Source of the DNA: MWDT01 sp035506315
Lineage (GTDB): Bacteria; Verrucomicrobiota; Verrucomicrobiia; Opitutales; Opitutaceae
NCBI GenBank assembly: GCA_035506315.1
Contig: DATJPQ010000186.1
Coordinates: 1-13,144, forward strand
Direction of reading: 5' to 3'
Length of the DNA: 13,144 bases
This document shows, in pieces, positions 1 to 6,428 of this stretch (position 1 is its first letter; each line of letters begins with the position of its first letter). The notes beneath the pieces are model-generated. The model was given only the letters and a program-made list of their open reading frames with translations, made no database searches and was not told the DNA's origin. The translations under genes were made by a program, and so were the position numbers.

Positions 1-21
1 GATTCGTTCACCCTCTTGCCC

Positions 22-60
22 GCGGCTCAGCGTCGAAAGACCTGAGCCGCTTTTTATTTT
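22..60 (+). terminator. Rho-independent terminator of an upstream plus-strand gene
   Basis: A perfect 9-bp stem (GCGGCTCAG at 22-30, CTGAGCCGC at 42-50) with an 11-nt loop is followed directly by TTTTTATTTT at 51-60. The T-tract lies only on the plus-strand side, so it should end a plus-strand gene lying to the left of the window. Confidence 0.85.
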
Positions 61-114
61 CCGGGCGCACGCCTGCGGTGGTTCTTGAGGTCACTCCCAA
101 AACTCGGGGGGGGG

Positions 115-172
115 GTAGCGCAGGCATCCATGCCTGCTTCATCGTCCGATGCAGGCTGGAAGCCTGCGCTAC
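115..172. repeat. Dispersed palindromic repeat, GTAGCGCAGGC type
   Basis: An 11-bp perfect inverted repeat (GTAGCGCAGGC at 115-125, GCCTGCGCTAC at 162-172) encloses a second nested dyad (ATGCCTGC near 129-137 against GCAGGCT near 151-157). The element can fold into a long hairpin. I recall similar elements recurring between genes of Verrucomicrobiota and related bacteria; the copy number in this genome cannot be seen from here. No coding potential is evident. Confidence 0.6.
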
Positions 173-227
173 TTATGGCACGGTTAAGAGGAGCTCCTTT
201 GAGCATGAACTCGGGCAGGAAATTCTG

Positions 228-310
228 TCATCCTGAGCGCAGCGAAGGATCCCTCAGGGCGTTGCCGGCCGGCCGCACCAAGCTGGATCCTGCACTTCGT
301 TCAGGATGAT
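228..310. repeat. Dispersed imperfect inverted repeat, TCATCCTGAGCG type
   Basis: The left arm at 228-252 (TCATCCTGAGCG followed by CAGCGAAGGATCC) is complementary, with a few mismatches, to the right arm at 285-310 (GGATCC, then ACTTCGTTCAGGATGA). A GC-rich spacer with GGCCGGCC lies between the arms. Elements of this wording occur between genes in several phyla. Together with the neighbouring repeat it fills most of the gene-free stretch 61-391. I see no gene and no clear sigma-70 promoter for the tRNA in that stretch. Confidence 0.6.
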
Positions 311-391
311 AGACCGGGGTTGTTCATCGACAGCGAAAAAGCTCTTGCTTCACACCCATGCGACACCCAGCGTTCCCCTCCTGCGTTTTTT

Positions 392-468
<77 letters not shown>

Positions 469-477
469 TTTTGGCCC

Positions 478-511
478 AAAAAAACGGCACCGTAAACGGT
501 GCCGTTTTTTT
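478..511. terminator. Bidirectional rho-independent terminator
   Basis: The stem ACGGCACCG (484-492) / CGGTGCCGT (497-505) has a TAAA tetraloop, is preceded by a run of A (478-484) and followed by a run of T (505-511). It is therefore a good intrinsic terminator in both directions: for the tRNA-Pro on plus, and for the MBL-fold gene on minus, whose stop codon ends at 519, eight bases away. Confidence 0.92.
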
Positions 512-518
512 GCGCCTT

Positions 519-1325
519 TCACACGACAAAGGGATTATAGCGCCGCTCGTTTTCCGCCGTGGTCAGCGGACCATGACCGGGCGCAATCACGGTGTCGGGC
601 GGCACGGCATCGAGCACGCGGCGCACACCCGCCTGCAACCGCCGGCAGCAAAAAAATGCGCCCCCGACCGATCCGGCGAAGAGCAGGTCGCCCGAAACCA
701 GCAGCCGGCTGCCGCCCGCCCGGGCGCCCGGTGCCTCCACCAGGTAACAATTGTGCGCCGCGACATGGCCGGGCGTGCTGAAGGCCGTCACCGTGAAGTG
801 CGGTCCGGTCCAGCAGACGCCCTCCGCCATCGCCCGCCCACAGGGAGCCTGGGCTCCCTCGGGGACAAACGCTGCTGTCACGCCGAATCGCGCCACCACT
901 TCGCACAGCCCGCCGGCATGTTCCGCCTCCACATGGGTGAGAAACACCGCGTCGACCTGCCCGATGACGCGCGGCCAGACCGCCTCGAGCGCCGCCAACC
1001 CCGCGCCCGTGTCGAAAAGCACGCCGCGGCCGCTGCCGCATTCGGAGACGAGGTAGGCATTGGCCACGCCGATACCGTGCGCCATGCGCAACGGATGGAG
1101 GCAAAACGGCAGGCCGGCGATCTCCGGCAGCGGATACCGGCCGGTGGCGAGGGCGCAAAGTCCCACCTCGTTGAGTCCGAGCACCCGCGCCAGCCGCCGC
1201 AATTCGCCGGGGTCGAGCTCGCTGCGCCAGTCCAGCGCATCGCGCAGCCGGGCCGGATCGACCTCGGCGCGCGCCGCTGCCTCGGCCTCGGTGAGGCCGG
1301 CGTGATCCAGCGCCTTGTCGAGCAC
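519..1325 (-). CDS. HTH-domain / metallo-beta-lactamase-fold hydrolase with altered metal motif
   Basis: From the GTG at 1325 the product is 268 aa. Residues 1-65 are helical and resemble an XRE-like helix-turn-helix (GLTEAEAAARAEVDP onward). Residues about 75-255 are an MBL fold: DTGAG at 105-109, THVEAEH at 130-136, TPGH ending at His187, SGDLLF with Asp213, and APGHGP with His251. The usual HxHxDH is here HxExEH, so Glu133 replaces the second His and Glu135 the Asp. HxExDH is the diiron motif of flavodiiron proteins, but no flavodoxin domain is present. Substrate is unknown; a hydrolase or redox role is inferred only from the fold. The start is uncertain. The frame stays open upstream, and a GGAAGAAAGG ribosome-binding-like site (1386-1395) suggests initiation at ATT 1373 or CTG 1370, adding 15-16 residues. 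The gene is divergent from pyrE and ends at the shared terminator. Confidence 0.85.
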   Translation of the reverse strand: MLDKALDHAGLTEAEAAARAEVDPARLRDALDWRSELDPGELRRLARVLGLNEVGLCALATGRYPLPEIAGLPFCLHPLRMAHGIGVANAYLVSECGSGRGVLFDTGAGLAALEAVWPRVIGQVDAVFLTHVEAEHAGGLCEVVARFGVTAAFVPEGAQAPCGRAMAEGVCWTGPHFTVTAFSTPGHVAAHNCYLVEAPGARAGGSRLLVSGDLLFAGSVGGAFFCCRRLQAGVRRVLDAVPPDTVIAPGHGPLTTAENERRYNPFVV

Positions 1326-1403
1326 ATCGCCAAGTTCGTCTTCGAGCGGGACTGTGGGAAGCGTGGTCAGAATGCACCCAACGTACCTTTCTTCCGCATG
1401 GGA

Positions 1404-1426
1404 GCAAAAAAGATTTTGTTTTTTGC
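1404..1426. promoter_or_regulatory. AT-rich inverted repeat in the MBL/pyrE divergent spacer (possible operator)
   Basis: A perfect 8-bp inverted repeat, GCAAAAAA (1404-1411) and TTTTTTGC (1419-1426), is separated by GATTTTG. It is the only AT-rich block in the divergent spacer between the HTH-MBL gene and pyrE. It could be an operator or promoter element for either gene, or a hairpin in the leader. No convincing -35/-10 pair was found in the spacer. Confidence 0.35.
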
Positions 1427-1453
1427 CGGTGTCCCCCGCAGCGTGGCGCCCGC

Positions 1454-2023
1454 ATGGATTCGACCCAACCAGAGGTACTCGACATTTTCACCCGGACCAA
1501 GGCCCTGCTGCAGGGGCACTTTATCCTGCGCTCCGGCCTGCACAGCGCACATTTCTTTCAATGCGCGCAGGTTTGCCAGCACATGGATGCCGTCGAGCGC
1601 CTCGCGCAACTGCTCGTGGCCCGGCTGGCGGACTGGCAGTTCCAGACGGTGCTGGCCCCCGCGATGGGGGGGCTCGTGATCGGCCAGGAGGTCGCCCGGC
1701 AGACCAGGACGCGCTACATCTTCGCCGAAAAAGAAAACAACGCGCTCGTGCTGCGCCGCGGGTTCAAACTCGCGCCCGGTGAGCGGGTGCTTGTGGTGGA
1801 GGATGTTGTCACCCGCGGGGGCCGCGTGCTGGAGTGCCTCGAACTCATCGGCCGGGCCGGTGGCACGCCGGCGGGGATCGCCATGCTGGTGGACCGCAGC
1901 GCCGGCGCGACGAAGTTCGGTGTGCCGACAACAGCGCTGCTCGAGCTGAGCTTTCCGACGTACCCGCCGGACCAGCTGCCCGACTGGCTGGCGAAAATTC
2001 CCGCGTCCAAGCCGGGTAGTTGA
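1454..2023 (+). CDS. pyrE: Orotate phosphoribosyltransferase
   Basis: This 189-aa protein matches the usual PyrE length. It joins orotate to PRPP to give orotidine 5'-monophosphate, the fifth step of cytosolic de novo pyrimidine synthesis. The N-terminal GHFILRSGLHSAHFF (21-35) is the substrate-binding hood typical of the family. APAMGGLVIGQEVAR (68-82) is the core. VLVVEDVVTRGGR (112-124) is the PRPP-binding loop; the common form ends VVTTGGS, so Arg121 and Arg124 are variants but the acidic pair ED is intact. FAEKEN (90-95) resembles the FxRKE catalytic-loop region. The ATG at 1454 starts directly before recognisable sequence; no clear Shine-Dalgarno site precedes it. It is divergent from the HTH-MBL gene and convergent with the SNF2 gene, and no other pyr gene is near. 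Confidence 0.95.
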   Translation: MDSTQPEVLDIFTRTKALLQGHFILRSGLHSAHFFQCAQVCQHMDAVERLAQLLVARLADWQFQTVLAPAMGGLVIGQEVARQTRTRYIFAEKENNALVLRRGFKLAPGERVLVVEDVVTRGGRVLECLELIGRAGGTPAGIAMLVDRSAGATKFGVPTTALLELSFPTYPPDQLPDWLAKIPASKPGS

Positions 2024-2073
2024 GGGAATATTATCAAATACAGCCAAGCCTGGCTGAATTTGAAAACATTCCC
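2024..2073. terminator. Hairpin between convergent pyrE and SNF2 genes
   Basis: TCAAATaCAGCCA (2034-2046) pairs with TGGCTGaATTTGA (2051-2063) over 13 positions with one A:A mismatch and an AGCC loop. An outer GGGAAT/ATTCCC pair (2024-2029, 2068-2073) encloses it. It sits between two converging stop codons and probably terminates both genes. There is no long T-run, so termination may be inefficient or need Rho. Confidence 0.6.
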
Positions 2074-4787
2074 TAGTCGATCGAGTACGCCTGCTCCGGC
2101 TCCTCCTCGGCGTGCGCGGTGAGCTGGACGAGGCTGCGCAGCGAGGTGAAATGCTGGCTCAGGTCGAAATCGCCGCCGAGCCCGCCCACGAGACGGTCGA
2201 ACAGATCCTTCTTCGACGCTTTCAGGGCCTGGATGCGCTCTTCAATCGTGCCGGCCGTGACCATGCGATAAACGAATACCGTGTTGGTCTGGCCGATACG
2301 GTGCACCCGGTCGACCGCCTGCGCCTCCACGGCGGGATTCCACCAGGGATCGAGCAGGAAAACGTAGTCGGCGGCGTGCAGCGTGATGCCGGTGCCGGCC
2401 GCCTTGAGCGAGACGAGCATGACGGCCGCGCCCGGCGCGCCCTGAAATCCTTGCACGGGCTTCTGGCGGTCGAGGGTCATGCCCGTGAGCTCGAAACGCG
2501 GCAGCTCGGGGAACTGCTGGACCAGGGCCGCACGCACGCGGTCGAGCAGCATCACGAACTGCGAGAAGATCACCACCTTGTGGCCGCCGCCGATGATCTC
2601 GGTGATTTTCTCCACGAGGACGTTGAGCTTGCCCGAATCCGCCAGCGGGGCTTTGAGCCACGGCAGCATGTCGGGATCGCAGCAGGTCTGGCGCAGGCGG
2701 GTGAGCAGGGCGAGGAAACCGAACGATTTTTCGCGCATGGCCGCCCCGACATCGTCGCCCAGGCGATCGAGGCCCTCGGAGCAGATGCGTGCATACTCGG
2801 CCCGCTGCAGGTCGGTAAGCGGACAGATCAGGTCCATCTCGACCTTGGGCGGCAGTTCTTGCGCCACCTCGTTTTTGGTGCGGCGCAGGATGAAGGGCGC
2901 AAGCTGGGCGCGCAGCCGTTCGATGGTGGCGGCATGGTCGGCATGCAGCGCGGATTCGAACGACGAGCGCGAGCCGAGCAGCCCCGGCAGCAGAAAGCGA
3001 AAGATCGACCACAGGTCGAGCTGGCGGTTTTCGAGCGGCGTGCCGGAAAGCACCAGCCGGTGCTGTGCCCTGACCGCGAAGCAGGTCTGGGTGATCTTGG
3101 CGTCGGGATTCTTGATGAACTGCCCCTCGTCGAGCACGGCATAGCCGAACTCCACGTCCGCCAGCAGCGCGCGGTGCTTGCGCAGTTGCGTGTAGCTGGC
3201 GAGCCAGAGGACCGGTTCCCGGTGCGAGGTGAAATCGTGTCCCGTTTTGAGCACGTCGATCTTGATCTGCGGAAAAAACTTGGCGATCTCCTCCCGCCAG
3301 ACGGGCACAACGCTGGCCGGACATACGACCAGGCCCGGCCGGTCGGTGATCGGCCGCAGGGCGAGCAACGCCAGTACCTGGAGCGTCTTGCCGAGTCCCA
3401 TTTCGTCGGCCAGCAGGCCGTGACAGCCGACCTCGCATAGGTGGTGCAGCCACTCCACGCCCCGACGTTGGTAGGGACGCAGCAATTCCGGCAACACCGG
3501 GGGCGCGACGGGCGGCGCCAGCACCTGCTGCCGCCATGCCTCGATCTCGGGCGAAAGCGTGAGCTTTAAACGCGCGTCGTTGAAAAGGGAGAAAACGAGA
3601 TAGGGCGAGAGAGGGCTGTCGCCGTGCGTCTCGGCCACGTTTTGCTGCCAGGCCCGGAACGTTTCGAACCGCTCGGTGGGAAGCGCCACAATGCCGATGT
3701 TGGGCAGAATGGTGGCAGCGCCGCCCCGCTTGGTCAGCGTGTGGACTTCGCTCTCGGTCAACAGCCGCTCGCCCGCCCGGAAAATCCACCGCAGGTTCAG
3801 GCCCGCATCGCCACCGCTGCCGCCCGGGCCTGACCGGCGCTCGGCCACCGCTTCGATTTCGATGATGCGCGTGCCCTTGAGGAGGTTGGCGGCCTTCTCG
3901 TCGAGTTCGATGGCGAACAGCCGTCGCCAGGCGGGCAGGACGACCTTCAAAAAATTGGGGATTTCGACCAGCGATTCGACCGTATACACGCCGCTGTCCT
4001 GGTCATATTGGAAGTGCGCCTTGCGCGCATAGGCCGCCAGGCCGATAAGCTTGGCCCGTTCGGCGGAGGATACGTGACCGTTGCCCCCCGGGTGGGCCGC
4101 CTTGCCCAGAGCCGGATGCCGCGTTTTCCCATCGTCCTCCTGCCAGCAGGCATGAAAAGTCAGGCCGGACGTCTTGGTCTTGAAAACGAGCACGAGCGTA
4201 CGCACCGGGCCGTTGGTGGGTGTCGTGGCAGACTGGTGGGATTCAGTTGCAGTACCATTGGAGCCGTTCCCATGGCCATTGCCGTGGGGAGCGACAACCG
4301 GTGTTGCCGCGGCCGTGGGTGCGAGGGTCTGTCCATCACCAGCGGCCTCGGCCGGGCCACCGTGACCGTTCTGGCCGTTGTTTGCGGGAATCGCTGAGCC
4401 AGCCTGACCGTTGCCCGCCGCTGCCTCGTTCTCGCCGTTTTCTCCGGGCGTGGGCGGAATCTCATCGGCTACCAACTCCTCGATCTCATGTAGACCCGCT
4501 ACCGCCAGAGAACGTGCAACATCCAGATCGGTCGAAGAAGAACGCACGACCAGCTCATCACCAATCCATTCGATAACGGCATATTGGTCGTGTTTGTCGA
4601 TCCTTCGGTGTACAATGGCATCGCTGGCAGTAAGTTCCAGTTCCCTCACCTCGCTGTCGCGATAGATCCGCCTGCCCTCTTCCATCTGCCCGGGCGTGAA
4701 ATAACCGGACCAGTCGTGCTCCAATTTTTCGAACCAAGATTCGAGGGATTGCGGTGTATAAACCCGCTTGGGTCCGTGCGACTGCAT
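2073..4787 (-). CDS. SNF2/RapA-family DEAD/DEAH-like helicase (superfamily 2 ATPase)
   Basis: The product is 904 aa from ATG 4787. Residues 10-105 form an N-terminal domain reminiscent of bacterial SNF2 proteins with SWIM domains, but with none of the SWIM zinc cysteines. A Gly/Asn/Ala/Pro-rich linker follows (about 111-194), then a family-specific region to about 430. The SNF2 core is complete: LLRPYQRRGVEWL, Walker A DEMGLGKT (461-468), DEGQ (553-556) for motif II, LSGTPLEN (III), VIFSQF (IV), KAAGTGITLHAADYV (V), and DRVHRIGQ (VI, His near 829). These proteins hydrolyse ATP to translocate on DNA or remodel protein-nucleic acid complexes; the partner here is unknown. The frame is open up to a TTG at 4877, but the intervening sequence contains a promoter-like TTGACT and ATG 4787 begins the conserved-looking part. 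No Shine-Dalgarno site is visible. Downstream of waaA on the same strand, 254 bp away, so probably transcribed on its own. Confidence 0.93.
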   Translation of the reverse strand: MQSHGPKRVYTPQSLESWFEKLEHDWSGYFTPGQMEEGRRIYRDSEVRELELTASDAIVHRRIDKHDQYAVIEWIGDELVVRSSSTDLDVARSLAVAGLHEIEELVADEIPPTPGENGENEAAAGNGQAGSAIPANNGQNGHGGPAEAAGDGQTLAPTAAATPVVAPHGNGHGNGSNGTATESHQSATTPTNGPVRTLVLVFKTKTSGLTFHACWQEDDGKTRHPALGKAAHPGGNGHVSSAERAKLIGLAAYARKAHFQYDQDSGVYTVESLVEIPNFLKVVLPAWRRLFAIELDEKAANLLKGTRIIEIEAVAERRSGPGGSGGDAGLNLRWIFRAGERLLTESEVHTLTKRGGAATILPNIGIVALPTERFETFRAWQQNVAETHGDSPLSPYLVFSLFNDARLKLTLSPEIEAWRQQVLAPPVAPPVLPELLRPYQRRGVEWLHHLCEVGCHGLLADEMGLGKTLQVLALLALRPITDRPGLVVCPASVVPVWREEIAKFFPQIKIDVLKTGHDFTSHREPVLWLASYTQLRKHRALLADVEFGYAVLDEGQFIKNPDAKITQTCFAVRAQHRLVLSGTPLENRQLDLWSIFRFLLPGLLGSRSSFESALHADHAATIERLRAQLAPFILRRTKNEVAQELPPKVEMDLICPLTDLQRAEYARICSEGLDRLGDDVGAAMREKSFGFLALLTRLRQTCCDPDMLPWLKAPLADSGKLNVLVEKITEIIGGGHKVVIFSQFVMLLDRVRAALVQQFPELPRFELTGMTLDRQKPVQGFQGAPGAAVMLVSLKAAGTGITLHAADYVFLLDPWWNPAVEAQAVDRVHRIGQTNTVFVYRMVTAGTIEERIQALKASKKDLFDRLVGGLGGDFDLSQHFTSLRSLVQLTAHAEEEPEQAYSID
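4206..4457 (-). other. Low-complexity linker of the SNF2 helicase
   Basis: About 84 residues (111-194 of the 904-aa protein) are dominated by Gly, Asn, Ala, Pro and Thr, with repeated NGQ/NGH/GNG units, and contain no aromatic residue. It is probably a flexible, disordered tether between the N-terminal domain and the helicase half. The repetitive composition makes it a likely site of length variation between strains. Confidence 0.7.
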
Positions 4788-4848
4788 GTGCAGAAAAAAG
4801 GTGAACGTAGAACTCCCACGGCCCAGCGCAATCACGAAGTGCAAAGCA

Positions 4849-4877
4849 ATTGTGCCACGACGTAAGTATTTAGTCAA
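4849..4877 (-). promoter_or_regulatory. Possible sigma-70-type promoter for the SNF2 gene
   Basis: On the minus strand, TTGACT (4877-4872) is followed after 17 bp by CACAAT (4854-4849). The -35 matches the consensus at five of six positions, the -10 at four of six. A start near 4842 would give a leader of about 55 nt before ATG 4787. This also argues that the in-frame TTG at 4877 is a promoter base rather than a start codon. Confidence 0.35.
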
Positions 4878-5041
4878 AAATTAGTTAGATACGCCAATCC
4901 GGATCTTTTCGCAAAAAACGTCTTCACAAGATACGTCGTCGGCGCCCCCGGCAGCCAATCTGGAAAGTATTGGCAAACTGGTAACCGTCAGCGACCCGGC
5001 CAGACGCGGCCGCGGAGCGCTCCTATTGCTCCAGCGAACCG

Positions 5042-6331
5042 TCAGCGGTCGATACGCGCCAACTCTTCCCGGATCACCGCCATCGTGCGCTCAACGGCAC
5101 CCTGGTTGGTGCGATGCCATTCTTGCGCTGCCGCCGCCATCGCAGCGCGGGCGGTGGTGTCGGTCAACAAAGCCGGCACGGTGGCGAGGAGATCCTCGGC
5201 ATCGCGCACCGCCCCGGCGGCGCCGCGGACGGCGAGATCGCGCGCAATCTCGCGGAAATTGCTCAAGGCCGGGCCAAATAAGATCGGTTTGCCCAGGGCC
5301 GCAGCCTCCACCGGCGTCTGCCCCTCGTGGTGAGGAGGCAGGCTCTTGCCCACGAATACGAGGTCGGCCAGTTGCGTGAATGCCCGCAGCTCGCCCGTCG
5401 TGTCACCCACAACCACATCGACTTTCTCGGGGCAAGCGCCCGCCGAACGGAAATGATGTCGCCAGCCGGACGCTTGCAGCAAAGTCCGGATTTCTTCCCG
5501 GCGTTCGGCGTGACGCGGCACGAGCAGCAAAGAAATCCTCAAACCCGCCTTGCGACATACGTCAAAAGCAGCGAGCAAGGCCGCTTCCTCGCCCGGCCAC
5601 GTGGATGAGCCGAGGAGCACGAGCCCCCCGCCCAGTCCGAGCTCGTGGCGAAGTCGCGCGCGATCGGCGTCCGAAAGTAGCGGGATCGTAACGTCGAGTT
5701 TGATGTTGCCGGTCGTGGAGATGCGGTCCGGTGCGAAACCCAGCGCGCGAAAACGCTCCTCGTCCTGTCGCGAGCAGGGCAGAAGCCGCGTGATACCGCC
5801 GAAAAGCATCGGCGTGGCCCAAGGCGCCGAGCGCAACCGGCGATAACCCCGGTCGGACAGACGGGCGTTGATGCACACCACCGGCACGCCGCGCGCCTGC
5901 GCCTGGCGGATGTGTTCCGGCCATCGCTCGCCTTCCATGAGGATCACCAGATCGGGCGCCACACGCCGCCAGGCGCGGCGCGAAAAGCCCCACCAGTCGA
6001 GCGGGAAATAACCGACCGCCAGGACAAGCCCGGCGCAGCGCTCCTTGGCCAGATTGTAGCCCGTGCTCGTGGTCGTGGTGAGGTAAACCTCGACCTCCGG
6101 CTCGCGCCGCAAGGCCTCGAGAATCGGGGCGACCGCCAGGACTTCGCCCACGCTGGCGGCCTGGAGCCAGATGCGCCGCACGCCGGGCCGCTTCGGCGGC
6201 AAGGGCGGCGTAGCCCCAAAACGGTGGCCGAAATTTTCGCTGTAGCCGCCGCGCCGGCGCATGCGGCGCAGATAATGCGGCGCAGCCAGCACCAGCGCGG
6301 GCAGGAAAATCAGCCGATAGAGCCAAAGCAT
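5042..6331 (-). CDS. waaA: 3-deoxy-D-manno-octulosonic acid (Kdo) transferase
   Basis: This 429-aa GT30-type enzyme (KdtA/WaaA) transfers Kdo from CMP-Kdo to the lipid A precursor at the cytosolic face of the inner membrane. Residues 1-18 (MLWLYRLIFLPALVLAAP) form the N-terminal membrane anchor. WLQAASVGE (55-63) carries the catalytic glutamate Glu63. LMEGERWPE (131-139) corresponds to the family VETELWPN. TGNIKLD (207-213), GSSTWPGEE (241-249), PRHAERREE (272-280) and VVVGDTTGEL form the CMP-Kdo side. EGQTPVEAAALGKPILFGP (336-354) corresponds to GGHNPLEPAALGKPVLFGP. ATG 6331 is preferred over an in-frame TTG at 6358 because AGGAAG lies 9 nt before it. The Shine-Dalgarno overlaps the stop codon of the preceding micro-ORF, suggesting coupling to ymdB. 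One copy in view; mono- versus bifunctional Kdo transfer cannot be told from sequence. Confidence 0.94.
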   Translation of the reverse strand: MLWLYRLIFLPALVLAAPHYLRRMRRRGGYSENFGHRFGATPPLPPKRPGVRRIWLQAASVGEVLAVAPILEALRREPEVEVYLTTTTSTGYNLAKERCAGLVLAVGYFPLDWWGFSRRAWRRVAPDLVILMEGERWPEHIRQAQARGVPVVCINARLSDRGYRRLRSAPWATPMLFGGITRLLPCSRQDEERFRALGFAPDRISTTGNIKLDVTIPLLSDADRARLRHELGLGGGLVLLGSSTWPGEEAALLAAFDVCRKAGLRISLLLVPRHAERREEIRTLLQASGWRHHFRSAGACPEKVDVVVGDTTGELRAFTQLADLVFVGKSLPPHHEGQTPVEAAALGKPILFGPALSNFREIARDLAVRGAAGAVRDAEDLLATVPALLTDTTARAAMAAAAQEWHRTNQGAVERTMAVIREELARIDR

Positions 6332-6344
6332 GGGATTACACTTC

Positions 6345-6428
6345 CTATTGGCCGCCAAAGGCGGGTGCGGCGCAAGCCAAGGTTAAAGCGGCGCGGGCCG
6401 TGATTCCGGGCCAGATTTGCACCATCAT
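6345..6428 (-). CDS. 27-codon micro-ORF between ymdB and waaA (hypothetical)
   Basis: It starts with ATG at 6428, overlapping the ymdB stop codon as ATGA, and a second in-frame ATG follows at once. The 27-aa product has a hydrophobic, signal-peptide-like pattern (TARAALTLACAAPAFG) and ends in TAG at 6345-6347. That stop overlaps the AGGAAG ribosome-binding site of waaA, 14 nt before its ATG. GGGTGG lies several bases upstream of the start. The arrangement could couple translation of ymdB to waaA, or the ORF may be chance in a GC-rich spacer. No known family recognised. Confidence 0.35.
   Translation of the reverse strand: MMVQIWPGITARAALTLACAAPAFGGQ

Noticed and set aside
85..309. 74-codon frame upstream of the tRNA
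   Set aside because: It is made almost entirely of two dispersed palindromic repeats; there is no ribosome-binding site and no protein-like pattern.
471..1679. 402-codon plus-strand open frame across the MBL gene into pyrE
   Set aside because: It begins inside the tRNA terminator, runs antisense to the MBL gene and overlaps pyrE out of frame.
2112..3440. 442-codon plus-strand open frame opposite the SNF2 helicase
   Set aside because: It is antisense to the conserved helicase motifs; the product is compositionally biased with no recognisable motif.
4788..4877. Thirty-residue N-terminal extension of the SNF2 protein from TTG 4877
   Set aside because: The region overlaps a promoter-like sequence, lacks a ribosome-binding site, and the extension resembles no part of the family; ATG 4787 is more likely.
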